From positions 1-64,000 of the forward strand of contig UCKU01000004.1 of NCBI GenBank assembly GCA_900473185.1: a stretch of 64,000 bases of DNA, read 5' to 3'. Of the stretch, positions 42,452 to 51,776 are shown in pieces. The stretch's first letter is position 1. Each line of letters starts with the position of its first letter. The notes below the pieces were generated by a model. It had not been told where the DNA came from. It was given only the letters and a program-made list of their open reading frames with translations, and searched no databases. A program made the position numbers and the translations under genes. The stretch is from Hyphomicrobiales bacterium. Lineage in GTDB: Bacteria; Pseudomonadota; Alphaproteobacteria; Rhizobiales; Rhizobiaceae.

Positions 42452-42859
42452 TTATTCGGCAGCGTCGACTTCAGCCTGCTCGGTGCTGGCGATCGCCTGG
42501 ACGAGCTTTAGGATTTTCTTGCGAAGCTGCTCGTTCTTGATCGAGAAAAAGGCAGCGTTGAGCTGGACGCCTTCACGCGAAATGATGAATTCTTCGCTCG
42601 GAGCGGGATTATCGTTTGCGTTGGCGGCGGGTGCCGTCAGGTCGTCGAAGAAGGTCCTGACATCGACGCTGAGCGCGCCGGCGATTTCGACGAGCATGCT
42701 GGCAGAAACGCGGTTGGAGCCCTTTTCGTATTTTTGTATTTGCTGGAAGGTCACGCCAACACGATCGCCCAACTCCGTCTGAGAAACCTTTCTCAGCAGG
42801 CGCTGTATACGGATCGTCTTGCCGACGTGAACATCTACGGAATGCGGTTCTTCTCTCAT
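42452..42859 (-). CDS. XRE-family regulator, PraR-like
   Basis: A 135-residue DNA-binding protein. Residues about 10-65 (DVHVGKTIRIQRLLRKVSQTELGDRVGVTFQQIQKYEKGSNRVSASML) form a Cro/CI-type helix-turn-helix closely resembling rhizobial regulators such as PraR, and the tail (LNAAFFSIKNEQLRKKILKLVQAIA) is a conserved dimerisation helix. GGAGGG precedes the ATG. It is convergent with the peptide locus, so whether it regulates that locus is open. Confidence 0.85.
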   Translation of the reverse strand: MREEPHSVDVHVGKTIRIQRLLRKVSQTELGDRVGVTFQQIQKYEKGSNRVSASMLVEIAGALSVDVRTFFDDLTAPAANANDNPAPSEEFIISREGVQLNAAFFSIKNEQLRKKILKLVQAIASTEQAEVDAAE

Positions 42860-43078
42860 CTGATATTCCCTCCTGCGAAAACCGGGCCGACAACTTACAC
42901 GCCCGGTAACAACAACTTTTAGCCGAGTTAGTTCAACCTAGCAATTGCTTGGATGTAGTTTAGGCTGGGCCAAAACATCGCGCCATCCGAGAGCCCCTAC
43001 GGATTGCACGTAATGACAGATCACTTCAAGCGGGAATCCGGCGGAATTGAACCCTACAAGGGCGAAGCTGAGTGAAAC

Positions 43079-43903
43079 TCAGAGCGTCCACAGACGCTGT
43101 GCATTGCCGTGAAGGAGCCTCGAACGCTCCGTTTCCGCGGTGCCTGACAGCACCGCCTGGGTGGCCGCGACCCAGGTGGAAAGGCCGTTCGCCAGCGTGC
43201 AGACAGGCCAGTCACTGCCCCAGACCACACGATCCCAGCCGAAGCTTGATATGACGTGCTCGATATAGGGCCGCAGGTTTTCCGCCGTCCAGCTTGCCGG
43301 ATCGGCATTGGTGACGATGCCGGAAATCTTGGCGACGACGTTCGGCCGGCGGGCGATTTCGGCAATGCCGCGGCTCCAGGGCTCGAAGGCGTTCGACTTG
43401 ATATCCGGATTGCCGCAATGATCGAGCACGAACTGCACATCGGGGGCGGCGTCAGTGAGGGCCACAACGTTGCTGACCTGATGCGGCAGCGTGCAGAGGT
43501 CGAAGGTCAGGCCGGTGCCGGAGAGCCTTCTGATATTCTCGCGGAAGAGCACACCCTCCGAGACATCGTCAGGCACCACATGCAGCACGCGGCGAAAGCC
43601 CCTCACGAAGGGATCGGCCTTCTGGCGCTCCAGATAGTCGGCAAAACCGTCCTCTTCCGGCCGGCAGGAGACGATCGCGCCAGCGACCAGATCGCCGAGG
43701 CGGCTGACATAGTCGGTTTCGGCCTGCATGATGACCGGATCGACATCCACCTCCATGTGCAGCACCTTGGTGATGCCGCAGCGTTTGGCCTCGATCGCAT
43801 AGGTCTCATAGAGAAAATCGCGGTCGAGGGCCGGCACATCGGCAAGCCAAGGATAATTCAGCGCCGACCGGTCGATAACGTGCAGATGGGTATCGATAAA
43901 CAC
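43079..43903 (-). CDS. Amidohydrolase-2 family lactonase (L-fuconolactonase-like)
   Basis: A 274-residue metal-dependent hydrolase. The first metal motif is FIDTHLHVID at the N-terminus. HMEVDVDP, VLDHCGNPDI and the C-terminal VVWGSDWPVC with the catalytic Asp complete the barrel pattern. The GTG at 43903 is chosen because GGAGGAG lies seven bases ahead, and a TTG at 43918 would sit inside that ribosome site. With the nearby dehydrogenase and dehydratase it would open the sugar lactone made from L-fucose or a related sugar. Confidence 0.8.
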   Translation of the reverse strand: MFIDTHLHVIDRSALNYPWLADVPALDRDFLYETYAIEAKRCGITKVLHMEVDVDPVIMQAETDYVSRLGDLVAGAIVSCRPEEDGFADYLERQKADPFVRGFRRVLHVVPDDVSEGVLFRENIRRLSGTGLTFDLCTLPHQVSNVVALTDAAPDVQFVLDHCGNPDIKSNAFEPWSRGIAEIARRPNVVAKISGIVTNADPASWTAENLRPYIEHVISSFGWDRVVWGSDWPVCTLANGLSTWVAATQAVLSGTAETERSRLLHGNAQRLWTL

Positions 43904-43980
43904 GCTCTTCTCCTCCAAAGAGTGTAGGCAGCAACCTAGCTTTGGTGAATGGATTATTCAAATAGAAATTCTGCTGGGTC

Positions 43981-44766
43981 TTAGCCGGCCACGGCGATTG
44001 TGGCGCCGGCGAGCGCCGAAAGCTCGGCCGCCGTCTTCTGCACCATGCCGATTGCCCGGGTGATGTCGGGCGCTGCCGGTGCGTTCACCAGCGCGATATA
44101 GGGGCAGGTCAGCGCCGCAATGCCTCGCCCGTCCGGCCCCAGGATCGGTGCCGAAAGATTATAGACGCCGGCCGTCTGGGCGCTTGCCATCATTTCATAG
44201 CCGCGCTCGCGGATCTGGTTCAGCCGCTCGTAAAATTCCGGACCAAGATTGGCGTCCTTGCGGCTGCGCACATGTTCCGAGATCATCATCTCGCGCTCTT
44301 CGTCGCTGCGAAAGGCAAGCAGCACATGGCCGGAGCCTGTGTCGAACAGGCTGATATGGGAACCGACGCGGATCGACAGGCCCCAATAGTCCGGCGCCTC
44401 CTGCTGGGCGATGACGACGGCAGCCCCCCGGTCGAATACGGCGAGATGGTTTGCCTGGCGCGAGCGCTGGGCGAGATCGCGCATCAGCGGTGTGGCATAG
44501 GAGGCAAGCCGGCGCACCGGCGCATGCAGCTGCGCCAGGCCAAAGAGTTTCAGGGTGAGAGAATAACGGTCGCCATCGAGCCGCGTCACATAACCGCGCC
44601 TCACGAGACGGTCGAGCATGCGGTAGAATTCGTTCGGGCTGCGCTCCAGCCGCTTGGCGATCTCCGCCTGCGTCAGGCCGCTGTCGACGCTTGCCAGAAG
44701 TTCGAGAATATCAAGACCCTTGTCGAGCGCCGGAGCGCGATAGCGGTCTGACTCGTCGGTCTCCAT
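43981..44766 (-). CDS. IclR-family regulator of the fucose-type pathway
   Basis: A 261-residue regulator. The winged helix is in LDKGLDILELLASVDSGLTQAEIAKRLERSPNEFYRMLDRLVRRGYV (about residues 14-60). The IclR effector domain follows, with RQANHLAVFDRGAAVVIAQQ and SAPILGPDGRGIAALTCPYI. Sequence RSPNEFYRML is characteristic of IclR proteins next to sugar-acid genes in rhizobia. It is divergent from the dehydrogenase gene, with a perfect inverted repeat in between. Confidence 0.88.
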   Translation of the reverse strand: METDESDRYRAPALDKGLDILELLASVDSGLTQAEIAKRLERSPNEFYRMLDRLVRRGYVTRLDGDRYSLTLKLFGLAQLHAPVRRLASYATPLMRDLAQRSRQANHLAVFDRGAAVVIAQQEAPDYWGLSIRVGSHISLFDTGSGHVLLAFRSDEEREMMISEHVRSRKDANLGPEFYERLNQIRERGYEMMASAQTAGVYNLSAPILGPDGRGIAALTCPYIALVNAPAAPDITRAIGMVQKTAAELSALAGATIAVAG

Positions 44767-44850
44767 TCTTCCCTCCTGTGAATATCATCCTGCATATACG
44801 CAGACGGGCGGAGGGAAAAGAAAAAGTTCGCGCTTGACCATGGGGCTATC

Positions 44851-44872
44851 GTCTGTTTGTCTATAAACAGAC
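44851..44872. promoter_or_regulatory. Operator-like inverted repeat upstream of the IclR gene
   Basis: GTCTGTTT (44851-44858) and AAACAGAC (44865-44872) form a perfect 8-bp inverted repeat with a 6-base centre, a good candidate IclR operator. A TTGACC lies just to its left (44834-44839). The rest of the 364-base gap (44767-45130) shows no gene. Confidence 0.6.
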
Positions 44873-45130
44873 AAATTAAATGTGAGGACATTGTTCGGCA
44901 TATTCTCACGCCGGACGATCGCAATCCCCGGCAAGGCTCGCCAAGGCGAGCCAAAAATAAGATAACCGGAAAGGGAGGAAGGCCATGCAACGCATGGATA
45001 TCGTGATTACCTGCACAAAGGTGGCATCGCCTTGCAAGGCACGTGGCCGAACGCGGCCTTCCTGACCGATCCTTTTGAGATAGATTCAGTACCACGCCAG
45101 CGCGCGAAAAATCCCCAAAGAGGCCATGAC

Positions 45131-45865
45131 ATGACAAGCAATCTTTCCGGCAAGACCGTTCTCATCACCGCAGCCGGTCAGGGCATCGGCCGCGCCACCG
45201 CGCTTGCCTTCGCCTCCGCCGGCGCCAAGGTGCATGCCACCGACATCAATACCGACGCGCTGGCCAGCCTTGCGGCGGAGAGCAAGGTTTCCACCCACAA
45301 GCTCAACGTGCTCGAAGACGAGGCGGTCAAGGCGCTGGTGGCCGAAATCGGCGCCGTCGATGTGCTCTTCAATTGCGCCGGTACCGTTCATAACGGCTCC
45401 GTGCTCGACATGAAGGATACCGACCTGGAATTTGCCTTCGATCTGAACGTCAAGGCGATGATCCGCACCATCCGCGCCGTGCTGCCTGGCATGCTGGAGC
45501 GCAAGGATGGTGCGATCATCAACATGTCCTCGGTCGCATCCAGCATCAAAGGCGTGCCGAACCGGTTTGCCTATGGTGTGACCAAGGCAGCCGTGATCGG
45601 GCTCACCAAGTCGGTCGCTGCCGACTACGTGACGCAGGGCGTGCGCTGCAACTGCATCTGCCCCGGTACGGTGGAAAGCCCCTCGCTGCAGGACCGCATG
45701 CGCGCTCAGGGCGATTATGACACGGCACGCGCCGCCTTCATCGCCCGCCAGCCCATGGGCCGGCTCGGCACGCCGGAGGAGATCGCCGATCTCGCCGTCT
45801 ACCTCGCCGGTGCGACCTACACCTCTGGCCAGGCCTACGCCATCGACGGCGGTTGGACGATCTGA
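45131..45865 (+). CDS. Short-chain dehydrogenase (2-keto-3-deoxy-L-fuconate dehydrogenase-like)
   Basis: A 244-residue NAD(P)-dependent SDR. The cofactor loop is VLITAAGQGIGRATALAFAS (about residues 9-28), NCAG is near 80, and the active site has NMSSVASS and YGVTKAA near 150. The C-terminus GQAYAIDGGWTI is classical. Its closest familiar group oxidises 2-keto-3-deoxy-L-fuconate, and the dehydratase that makes that substrate follows after 59 bases. The ATG at 45131 is chosen by SDR length. An AGAGG lies ahead. Confidence 0.85.
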   Translation: MTSNLSGKTVLITAAGQGIGRATALAFASAGAKVHATDINTDALASLAAESKVSTHKLNVLEDEAVKALVAEIGAVDVLFNCAGTVHNGSVLDMKDTDLEFAFDLNVKAMIRTIRAVLPGMLERKDGAIINMSSVASSIKGVPNRFAYGVTKAAVIGLTKSVAADYVTQGVRCNCICPGTVESPSLQDRMRAQGDYDTARAAFIARQPMGRLGTPEEIADLAVYLAGATYTSGQAYAIDGGWTI

Positions 45866-45924
45866 GCTTTCGCATGGCGGCTTCTTCCAACGAAGGATGC
45901 CGGCACCTCAACGGGAAGAACATC

Positions 45925-47202
45925 ATGACCCGCATCACCGACCTCCGCGTCTTCGACCTTCGCTTTCCGACCTCGCAAAGCCTCGATGGTTCGGATGCGA
46001 TGAACCCGGATCCGGATTATTCCGCCGCCTATGTGATCCTGGAAACCGACAGGCACGGCCTTGCCGGCCACGGCCTGACCTTTACCATCGGCCGCGGCAA
46101 CGACATCTGCTGTGCGGCGATCGAGGCGATGCGGCATCTCGTCGTCGGCACCGAACTTTCAGACGTGCTGGCCCATCCCGGCAAATATTGGCGGCATCTG
46201 ACCAGCGACAGTCAGCTGCGATGGATCGGTCCTGAAAAGGGCGCGATCCATCTGGCGACCGGTGCGATCGTCAACGCCGTCTGGGATCTGCTTGCCAAGG
46301 AGGCCGGCAAGCCGGTCTGGCGCCTCGTTGCAGACATGCCTGCCGAAGAAATCGCCGATATCGTCGATTACCGCTACCTGACCGACGTGTTGACGCGCGA
46401 TGAGGCGATCTCCATCCTGAGACAGGCCGAAGCCGGCAAGGCCGAGCGCATCGCCACGCTCGAGAAGGAAGGCTATGCCTGCTACACGACCTCGGCCGGC
46501 TGGCTCGGCTACGAGGACGAGAAACTGCGCCGGCTCTGCCAGGAAGCGATCGATGCCGGCTTCAATCATATCAAGATGAAGGTCGGCCGCGACCTTGAGG
46601 ACGATATCCGCCGCCTCAGGATCGCCCGCGAGGTGATCGGCCCGGACCGCTACCTGATGATCGACGCCAACCAGGTCTGGGAGGTCGGCCAGGCGATCGA
46701 CTGGGTCAAGCAATTGTCCTTCGCCAAGCCCTTCTTCATCGAGGAACCGACAAGCCCCGACGATGTTGCTGGCCATCGCAAAATCCGCCAGGGCATTTCT
46801 CCGGTGAAGGTTGCGACCGGCGAGATGTGCCAGAACCGGATCATGTTCAAGCAGTTCATCGCAGAAGGCGCGATCGACATCGTCCAGATCGACTCCTGCC
46901 GCATGGGCGGGCTGAACGAGGTGCTGGCCGTGCTGCTGGTGGCGGCAAAATTCGGCCTGCCGGTCTGGCCGCATGCCGGCGGGGTCGGGCTCTGCGAATA
47001 TGTCCAGCACCTGTCGATGATCGATTATGTGGCGGTGTCAGGCACCAAGGATGGCCGCGTCATCGAATATGTCGACCACCTGCATGAACATTTCCTCGAT
47101 CCCTGCATCATCAAGGACGCCGCCTATATGCCGCCAACTCTGCCAGGCTTCTCGATTGAGATGAAGGCGGCCTCGATTGCCGGCTACACATTCCGCGGCT
47201 AG
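45925..47202 (+). CDS. Enolase-superfamily L-fuconate dehydratase
   Basis: A 425-residue enzyme that would dehydrate L-fuconate to 2-keto-3-deoxy-L-fuconate. It opens TRITDLRVFDLRFPTSQSLD with GSDAMNPDPDYSAAYVILET, a hallmark of FucD proteins. The active site shows a K-x-K-like HIKMKVGRD, metal ligands in LMIDANQVWEV, FFIEEPTSPDD and VATGEMCQNR, and the WPHAGGVGLCEYVQH loop. The ATG at 45925 follows GGGAAG. Together with the lactonase and SDR it forms most of a non-phosphorylated fucose pathway. The aldolase or hydrolase step, fucose dehydrogenase and a transporter are not in the neighbourhood. Confidence 0.88.
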   Translation: MTRITDLRVFDLRFPTSQSLDGSDAMNPDPDYSAAYVILETDRHGLAGHGLTFTIGRGNDICCAAIEAMRHLVVGTELSDVLAHPGKYWRHLTSDSQLRWIGPEKGAIHLATGAIVNAVWDLLAKEAGKPVWRLVADMPAEEIADIVDYRYLTDVLTRDEAISILRQAEAGKAERIATLEKEGYACYTTSAGWLGYEDEKLRRLCQEAIDAGFNHIKMKVGRDLEDDIRRLRIAREVIGPDRYLMIDANQVWEVGQAIDWVKQLSFAKPFFIEEPTSPDDVAGHRKIRQGISPVKVATGEMCQNRIMFKQFIAEGAIDIVQIDSCRMGGLNEVLAVLLVAAKFGLPVWPHAGGVGLCEYVQHLSMIDYVAVSGTKDGRVIEYVDHLHEHFLDPCIIKDAAYMPPTLPGFSIEMKAASIAGYTFRG

Positions 47203-47951
47203 GGCAAACGGCATCATACGAGCATCGCTTCCCCGGCTGTCTGCTGGGGATAGAAGCATGCCGATCATTGCAGAAACGTCCCGGATGGTTTATAAGTAGG
47301 GTGTATGAAGACGGGTTCGAAAGAGCCATCTTTGCGAGCTTCGGATAGCCTGATTGGTTCGTTTTCAACTCGCTGTTTTTTCTCACATTTTTCATTGAAA
47401 CGGAATCTATTTCGCAGATTGATTCCGCCACACCTCTGTTCGATTTTGATACGCAGGCGGTCGAAAAACGGCCTCAGGCAGCCTCTCGCCATATCGGCGT
47501 TCCAGGCAGGCATGGCTTGCGCAATCTCCTCTTCCGGATTTCGAAAGACAAGGGCGCCATCCGTCTACACCAAATCCCAGGGGATTGCGGCAGCAAGGCC
47601 ACGTCGCCCCTTGGTCATCATATCCTTTGCCGGCAAAGATTAGGAGTCGGTAATAGCTGATTCTTCTCAATGGGATGCGCCAGCGGCCGTCTGCGGGATC
47701 AAACCATTAGCTTTGCCGCATCGATCGAAAAATTGATGTGAGGGTGGCACAGCTTTGCAAGGCGAATCGGATCTCTGTTAACCGGCGGAGATATCAGGGG
47801 AAATTGTAATCCTCCTGTCGTAAACTCATGATCGTGACCAATGCCGCTAAAGCCTTGTTCTACTGGAGTAGCTTGCCAGAATCGCTGCGATCGGTAATCG
47901 TCACGGATAAACAGCCGTTTCTGGTGTTTTTCCGTGATGAAAGATTAGAGC
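47203..47951. other. 749-base region upstream of repABC without a recognised gene
   Basis: Short open frames on both strands (for example 47305-47643) show no family features. A weak hairpin (around 47227-47264) follows the dehydratase gene. The part nearest repA should hold the repABC promoter and RepA operator, but I could not define them. A faint transposase-like AGKGYDDQ segment on the minus strand is not enough to call an IS remnant. Confidence 0.5.
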
Positions 47952-49172
47952 GTGAGCAAGCCACAAAGGACTTCTCGGACCCTTCAGCGTAGCGTCGATG
48001 AGACGATCGGCGCCCATGCGTCGACGATCAGTTCGCAGTTGCAGGCCATCAGCGAAGCCCTGTTTCCGCCGACCGCGAGCAAGACGCTGCGCCGCTTCAC
48101 ATCCGGCGAGGCGGCAAAGCTGATCGGCGTCTCGGATTCGACCTTGCGAAAGATGACGCTTGCCGGCGAAGGCCCGCAGCCCGACGTCGGCACCAACGGC
48201 CGGCGCCTCTATTCCCTGCGCCAGCTCAATGAGCTGCGCGCCCTGCTTGCCGCCTCCGCGCGTGGTCGCGAAGCGCATGACTTCCTGCCGCGCCGCAGGG
48301 AAAACGAGCATCTCCAGGTTATCGCCGTTACCAATTTCAAGGGCGGATCGGGCAAGACCACGACATCGGTGCATCTTGCGCAATATCTTGCGCTGCAGGG
48401 CTACCGCGTGCTCGCCCTCGATCTCGATCCGCAGGCCAGCATGTCCGCCATGCTTGGCGTCATGCCGGAGACCGATGTCCGTTCCAACGAGACACTCTAT
48501 GCGGCAATCCGTTACGACGAGGAGCGACGCCCCCTCTCCGAGGTCGTGCGCAACACCTATTTCGACGGCCTGGATCTCATCCCCGGCAATCTCGAACTCA
48601 TGGAGTTCGAGCATACGACGCCGCGCGCGCTGATGCGCGGTTCGCGGGATGGCGAGGGCGTGTTCTTCATGCGCGTCGCCAAGGCGCTCGACGATGTTGC
48701 CGAGAACTATGATGTCGTCGTCCTCGATTGCCCGCCGCAGCTCGGTTACCTGACCTTGAGCGGCCTTTGCGCCGCGACCTCGATGATTGTCACCGTGCAC
48801 CCGCAGATGCTGGACGTGGCCTCCATGAGCCAGTTCCTGCTGATGACGCATGACCTTCTCTCCGTCGTGCGCGAAGCCGGCGGCGAGCTCAATTATGATT
48901 TCATTCGTTATCTGCTCACCCGCTACGAGCCGCAGGATGCGCCGCAGACGAAGGTCGCGGCGCTCTTGCGCAATCTGTTCGACGATCACGTCATGATCAA
49001 TGCGATGGTGAAGTCCGCAGCAGTCTCCGATGCCGGCCTCACCAAGCAGACGCTCTACGAGATCGGCCGCGAGAACCTGACGCGCTCGACCTATGACCGC
49101 GCGATGGAAGCCCTCGATGCCGTCAATGGAGAAGTCGAGACGCTGATCCGGCAAGCATGGGGGCGCACATGA
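47952..49172 (+). CDS. repA: RepA partition ATPase of the repABC replicator
   Basis: A 406-residue ParA-type ATPase and autorepressor. The N-terminal helix-turn-helix is RRFTSGEAAKLIGVSDSTLRKMTLAGEGPQP (about residues 47-77). The deviant Walker A is FKGGSGKTTT near 129-138, and Walker B is VVVLDCPPQLGYLTL near 252-266. The start is a GTG giving MSKPQRTSRT. It shares architecture with the RepA at 17648 but differs widely in sequence, as expected for compatible systems in one cell. Confidence 0.95.
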   Translation: MSKPQRTSRTLQRSVDETIGAHASTISSQLQAISEALFPPTASKTLRRFTSGEAAKLIGVSDSTLRKMTLAGEGPQPDVGTNGRRLYSLRQLNELRALLAASARGREAHDFLPRRRENEHLQVIAVTNFKGGSGKTTTSVHLAQYLALQGYRVLALDLDPQASMSAMLGVMPETDVRSNETLYAAIRYDEERRPLSEVVRNTYFDGLDLIPGNLELMEFEHTTPRALMRGSRDGEGVFFMRVAKALDDVAENYDVVVLDCPPQLGYLTLSGLCAATSMIVTVHPQMLDVASMSQFLLMTHDLLSVVREAGGELNYDFIRYLLTRYEPQDAPQTKVAALLRNLFDDHVMINAMVKSAAVSDAGLTKQTLYEIGRENLTRSTYDRAMEALDAVNGEVETLIRQAWGRT

Positions 49173-49224
49173 CGTTCTCCGCGATCGCCACCGATTTATC
49201 CGGTTTCAGCGGGACGGCCGCCCT

Positions 49225-49240
49225 GTTGGGAGCTCCCAAC
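49225..49240. promoter_or_regulatory. parS centromere site 1 of repABC
   Basis: GTTGGGAGCTCCCAAC fits the consensus GTTNNNNGCNNNNAAC. The palindrome extends two bases on each side (CT...AG). It lies in the repA-repB gap. Confidence 0.9.
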
Positions 49241-49303
49241 AGAGGTTGGTGCTGTGTGAGCACCTGGCAAAAATCCCTCCAACTATCTGCGGCCCATAAG
49301 CGT

Positions 49304-49319
49304 GTTGGGAGCTCCCAAC
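49304..49319. promoter_or_regulatory. parS centromere site 2 of repABC
   Basis: A second exact copy of GTTGGGAGCTCCCAAC, 79 bases downstream of the first. The inner four bases (GGGA/TCCC) differ from the GGCC/GGCC of the other repAB locus. Confidence 0.9.
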
Positions 49320-49365
49320 AGCGCTCTTCCGGCTTGCCCGCCCCTGATTGGAAAGGAGAGAATTG

Positions 49366-50358
49366 ATGAGCCGACGCGATACCGTCAATTCGATCTTCAT
49401 GCGCAAGGCTGACACGCCGGCGCCTTCCGCCGGCGTCGAGAAGAACCCGGACCGCGTGCGCACTGGTGCCGTCTCGGCCATGGGTGCATCGCTGCAGGAA
49501 ATGACGGAGGCGGCGCGTGCCGCCGGCCGACTGCAGGCGCAGATTTCCTCCGGTTTCTCCGTTCTGGAGATCAACCCGTCGGATATTTCCAATTCCTCAA
49601 TCAGCGATCGTATCCCGATCGAGCGCGATACCGATTTCGATGCGCTGGTGACAAGCATTGCCGAACACGGCCAGAAGGTACCGATCCTGGTACGTCCCGA
49701 CCCTGAAAAGGAGGGGCACTACCAGATCGCCTATGGCCGTCGCCGTCTGCGTGCCGCTGCAAAGCTTGGCCTCAAGGTCAAGGCGATCGTCCAGAGCTTG
49801 AGCGACAATGAACTGGTGATTGCTCAGGGCAAGGAAAATCTCGACCGGCAGGATCTCTCCTTCATCGAAAAGGCGCTGTTTGCCCATCGTCTGGAAGAAG
49901 CTGGTTACCCGCGTGATATCATCATAGCGGCACTCTCGACCGACAAGGCCGATCTCAGCCGCTACATATCGGTCGCCCGTGGCATACCGCAGACCGTGAT
50001 CCTGGCGATCGGCCCCGCACCGAAGGCAGGCCGCGCGCGATGGCTCGCTCTTGTCGATGCCGTCTCTTCCTCACCAAAGAAGGTCGAGGCGATCATTGAG
50101 GAAGCTGCCTTTGCCGATCTTGACAGCGATCAGCGCCTGCAGCGGGTGTTGTCGAAAATCGCTGCGCGAGATGCAAAGAAGGTGGCGGGCGATATCTGGA
50201 AAACACGGCAAGGACAGAGGGCCGCGCAAATCGACCGCTCCCCCAACAAGACGCGTATCACTTTCGATGAGCGCCTGGTGCCTGAATTTGCCGATTATCT
50301 CACGACCCGGCTGGATGAGCTCTTCGAGGAGTTCGGCGCCGTCAGGTTACAACGATAA
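49366..50358 (+). CDS. repB: RepB centromere-binding protein of repABC
   Basis: A 330-residue ParB-type protein. The start MSRRDTVNSIFMRKADTPAP follows AAAGGAGAG at 49366. The ParB domain is in LVTSIAEHGQKVPILVRPDPEKEGHYQIAYGRRRLRAAAKLG (about residues 95-136), then QDLSFIEKALFAHRLEEAGYPRDIIIAALSTDKADLSRYIS, which contains the DNA-reading helix-turn-helix. It binds the two parS sites just upstream and works with RepA. Confidence 0.94.
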   Translation: MSRRDTVNSIFMRKADTPAPSAGVEKNPDRVRTGAVSAMGASLQEMTEAARAAGRLQAQISSGFSVLEINPSDISNSSISDRIPIERDTDFDALVTSIAEHGQKVPILVRPDPEKEGHYQIAYGRRRLRAAAKLGLKVKAIVQSLSDNELVIAQGKENLDRQDLSFIEKALFAHRLEEAGYPRDIIIAALSTDKADLSRYISVARGIPQTVILAIGPAPKAGRARWLALVDAVSSSPKKVEAIIEEAAFADLDSDQRLQRVLSKIAARDAKKVAGDIWKTRQGQRAAQIDRSPNKTRITFDERLVPEFADYLTTRLDELFEEFGAVRLQR

Positions 50359-50421
50359 CTGTTGGCGAGTTAAGCCGCTGACGAGGATTTGACTGTTAGG
50401 AAAAGGAGCCAATAGGCAAAG

Positions 50422-50469
50422 AAAAAGGCCCCCGAACAAACATCCGGAAGCCCTCTTCTCTCGTTTAGC
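50422..50469 (-). ncRNA. Antisense ctRNA (incA) between repB and repC
   Basis: On the minus strand TTGACA (50504-50499) and GATTCT (50481-50476) are 17 bases apart, giving a start near 50469. About 20 bases further a stem GGCTTCCG/CGGGGGCC with a 10-base loop and T-run (near 50426-50422) ends the RNA. Position, size (about 50 nt) and orientation match the repABC counter-transcribed RNAs that bind the repC leader and limit copy number and set incompatibility. Confidence 0.8.
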
Positions 50470-50561
50470 ACCTAGAGAATCGCACTTCCCGGAATCGCTG
50501 TCAAGGTTTTTGAACGCCGTTTTGGCGGGCGCTGATGATTTGCCTTTGTATAAGGTGAACC

Positions 50562-51776
50562 ATGATGGATACGGGATTTGTGACGACGCCTTTCGGGCGG
50601 CGGCCGATGTCGCTTGCCTTGATGAAAGGTCAGCTTCAGGCCGAATCAATTAAACCAGATAAGTCCGTCGACAAGTGGAAGGTGTTTCGCGACGTCTGCG
50701 AAGCACGCCCGCTGCTCGACATTTCCGACCGCACACTGGCTGTGTTGAACGCTCTCCTCTCCTTCTATCCCGAGAACCATCTCTCCGGTGAGGCGAGTAT
50801 GGTCGTCTTCCCGTCTAACCGGCAACTCATGGTCCGAGCGCACGGCATTGCGGTCACCACGCTGCGCCGGCACCTGGCGGCTTTGGTGGATGCCGGGCTA
50901 ATCACCCGCAAGGATAGCGCCAACGGCAAACGTTTCGCCCGCCGGAAGAGCTCAGGCGAGTTGGACGTTGCCTATGGCTTCAGCCTCGCGCCACTTCTCG
51001 CCCGCAGCGAGGAACTGGCTGCCATGGCTCAAAGGATCGAAGCCGACCGGATCGCACTCCGGCGTGCACGCGAGCGACTGACGATCTGCCGCCGCGATGT
51101 CCGCAAACTGATCGATGCAGCAATCGACGAAAGCGTTCCCGGTAACTGGAACGACATCGAGGCTGCCTATGCCCATCACCTCGCATGCCTGCCCCGCAAT
51201 GCCACAGCTAGCGAACTGGACGGCGTGCGTCAAAAGCTCGAAACCCTTCGCTCTGACATCGTCAATCTGTTGACGATCTTCGATAATTTCAAAAAAACGA
51301 GCGCCAGTGTGGTCCAAAATGAACCGCACATACAGAATTCAGATATAGACTCTATTGAATTAGAATCTGTACCGATGGTGCAAGCGGAAACGCTTCCAAC
51401 TGCATCCGGGGCGGTTCAGCCGAACGGATCTCAGAAAATATTCCCTCTCGCCCTCATCCTGCAGGCCTGCCCGCAAATCAGCGATTATGCTCAGGGAGGA
51501 TCGATCGGTGGCTGGCGAGATCTCGTGACCGCCGCCGTTACCGTACGGTCCATGCTCGGAATCACCCCGGAGACCTATCAGGCGGCTTGCGAAAGCCTTG
51601 GCCGGGAAAGTGCTGCTGTCGTCATTGCCTGCATGCTGGAGCGGGCGACCCATATCAACTCGCCAGGCGGTTATCTGCGTGACCTGACCCGTAGGGGAGC
51701 ACGAGGAGAGTTCTCGCTTGGTCCCATGCTGATGGCGCTGGTACGGCAGAACAGTCCGGTCGCACGGAGGGCTTGA
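50562..51776 (+). CDS. repC: RepC replication initiator
   Basis: A 404-residue initiator that binds the origin, which in repABC replicons lies inside repC itself. It opens with TTPFGRRPMSLALMKGQLQA and DKWKVFRDVCEARPLLDISDRTLAVLNALLSFYPE. The winged-helix region is VFPSNRQLMVRAHGIAVTTLRRHLAALVDAGLITRKDS (about residues 87-124), the DNA-binding domain of RepC. The C-terminal part is variable, with a Q/S-rich linker and a conserved end (INSPGGYLRDLTRRGARGEFSL). The ATG is preceded by AAGGTG. An A+T-richer stretch near 51300-51370 could be the origin. Confidence 0.95.
   Translation: MMDTGFVTTPFGRRPMSLALMKGQLQAESIKPDKSVDKWKVFRDVCEARPLLDISDRTLAVLNALLSFYPENHLSGEASMVVFPSNRQLMVRAHGIAVTTLRRHLAALVDAGLITRKDSANGKRFARRKSSGELDVAYGFSLAPLLARSEELAAMAQRIEADRIALRRARERLTICRRDVRKLIDAAIDESVPGNWNDIEAAYAHHLACLPRNATASELDGVRQKLETLRSDIVNLLTIFDNFKKTSASVVQNEPHIQNSDIDSIELESVPMVQAETLPTASGAVQPNGSQKIFPLALILQACPQISDYAQGGSIGGWRDLVTAAVTVRSMLGITPETYQAACESLGRESAAVVIACMLERATHINSPGGYLRDLTRRGARGEFSLGPMLMALVRQNSPVARRA

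Noticed and set aside
47305..47670. IS5-like transposase remnant upstream of repA
   Set aside because: Only a short AGKGYDDQ stretch recalls transposases. No inverted ends or further conserved residues were found.
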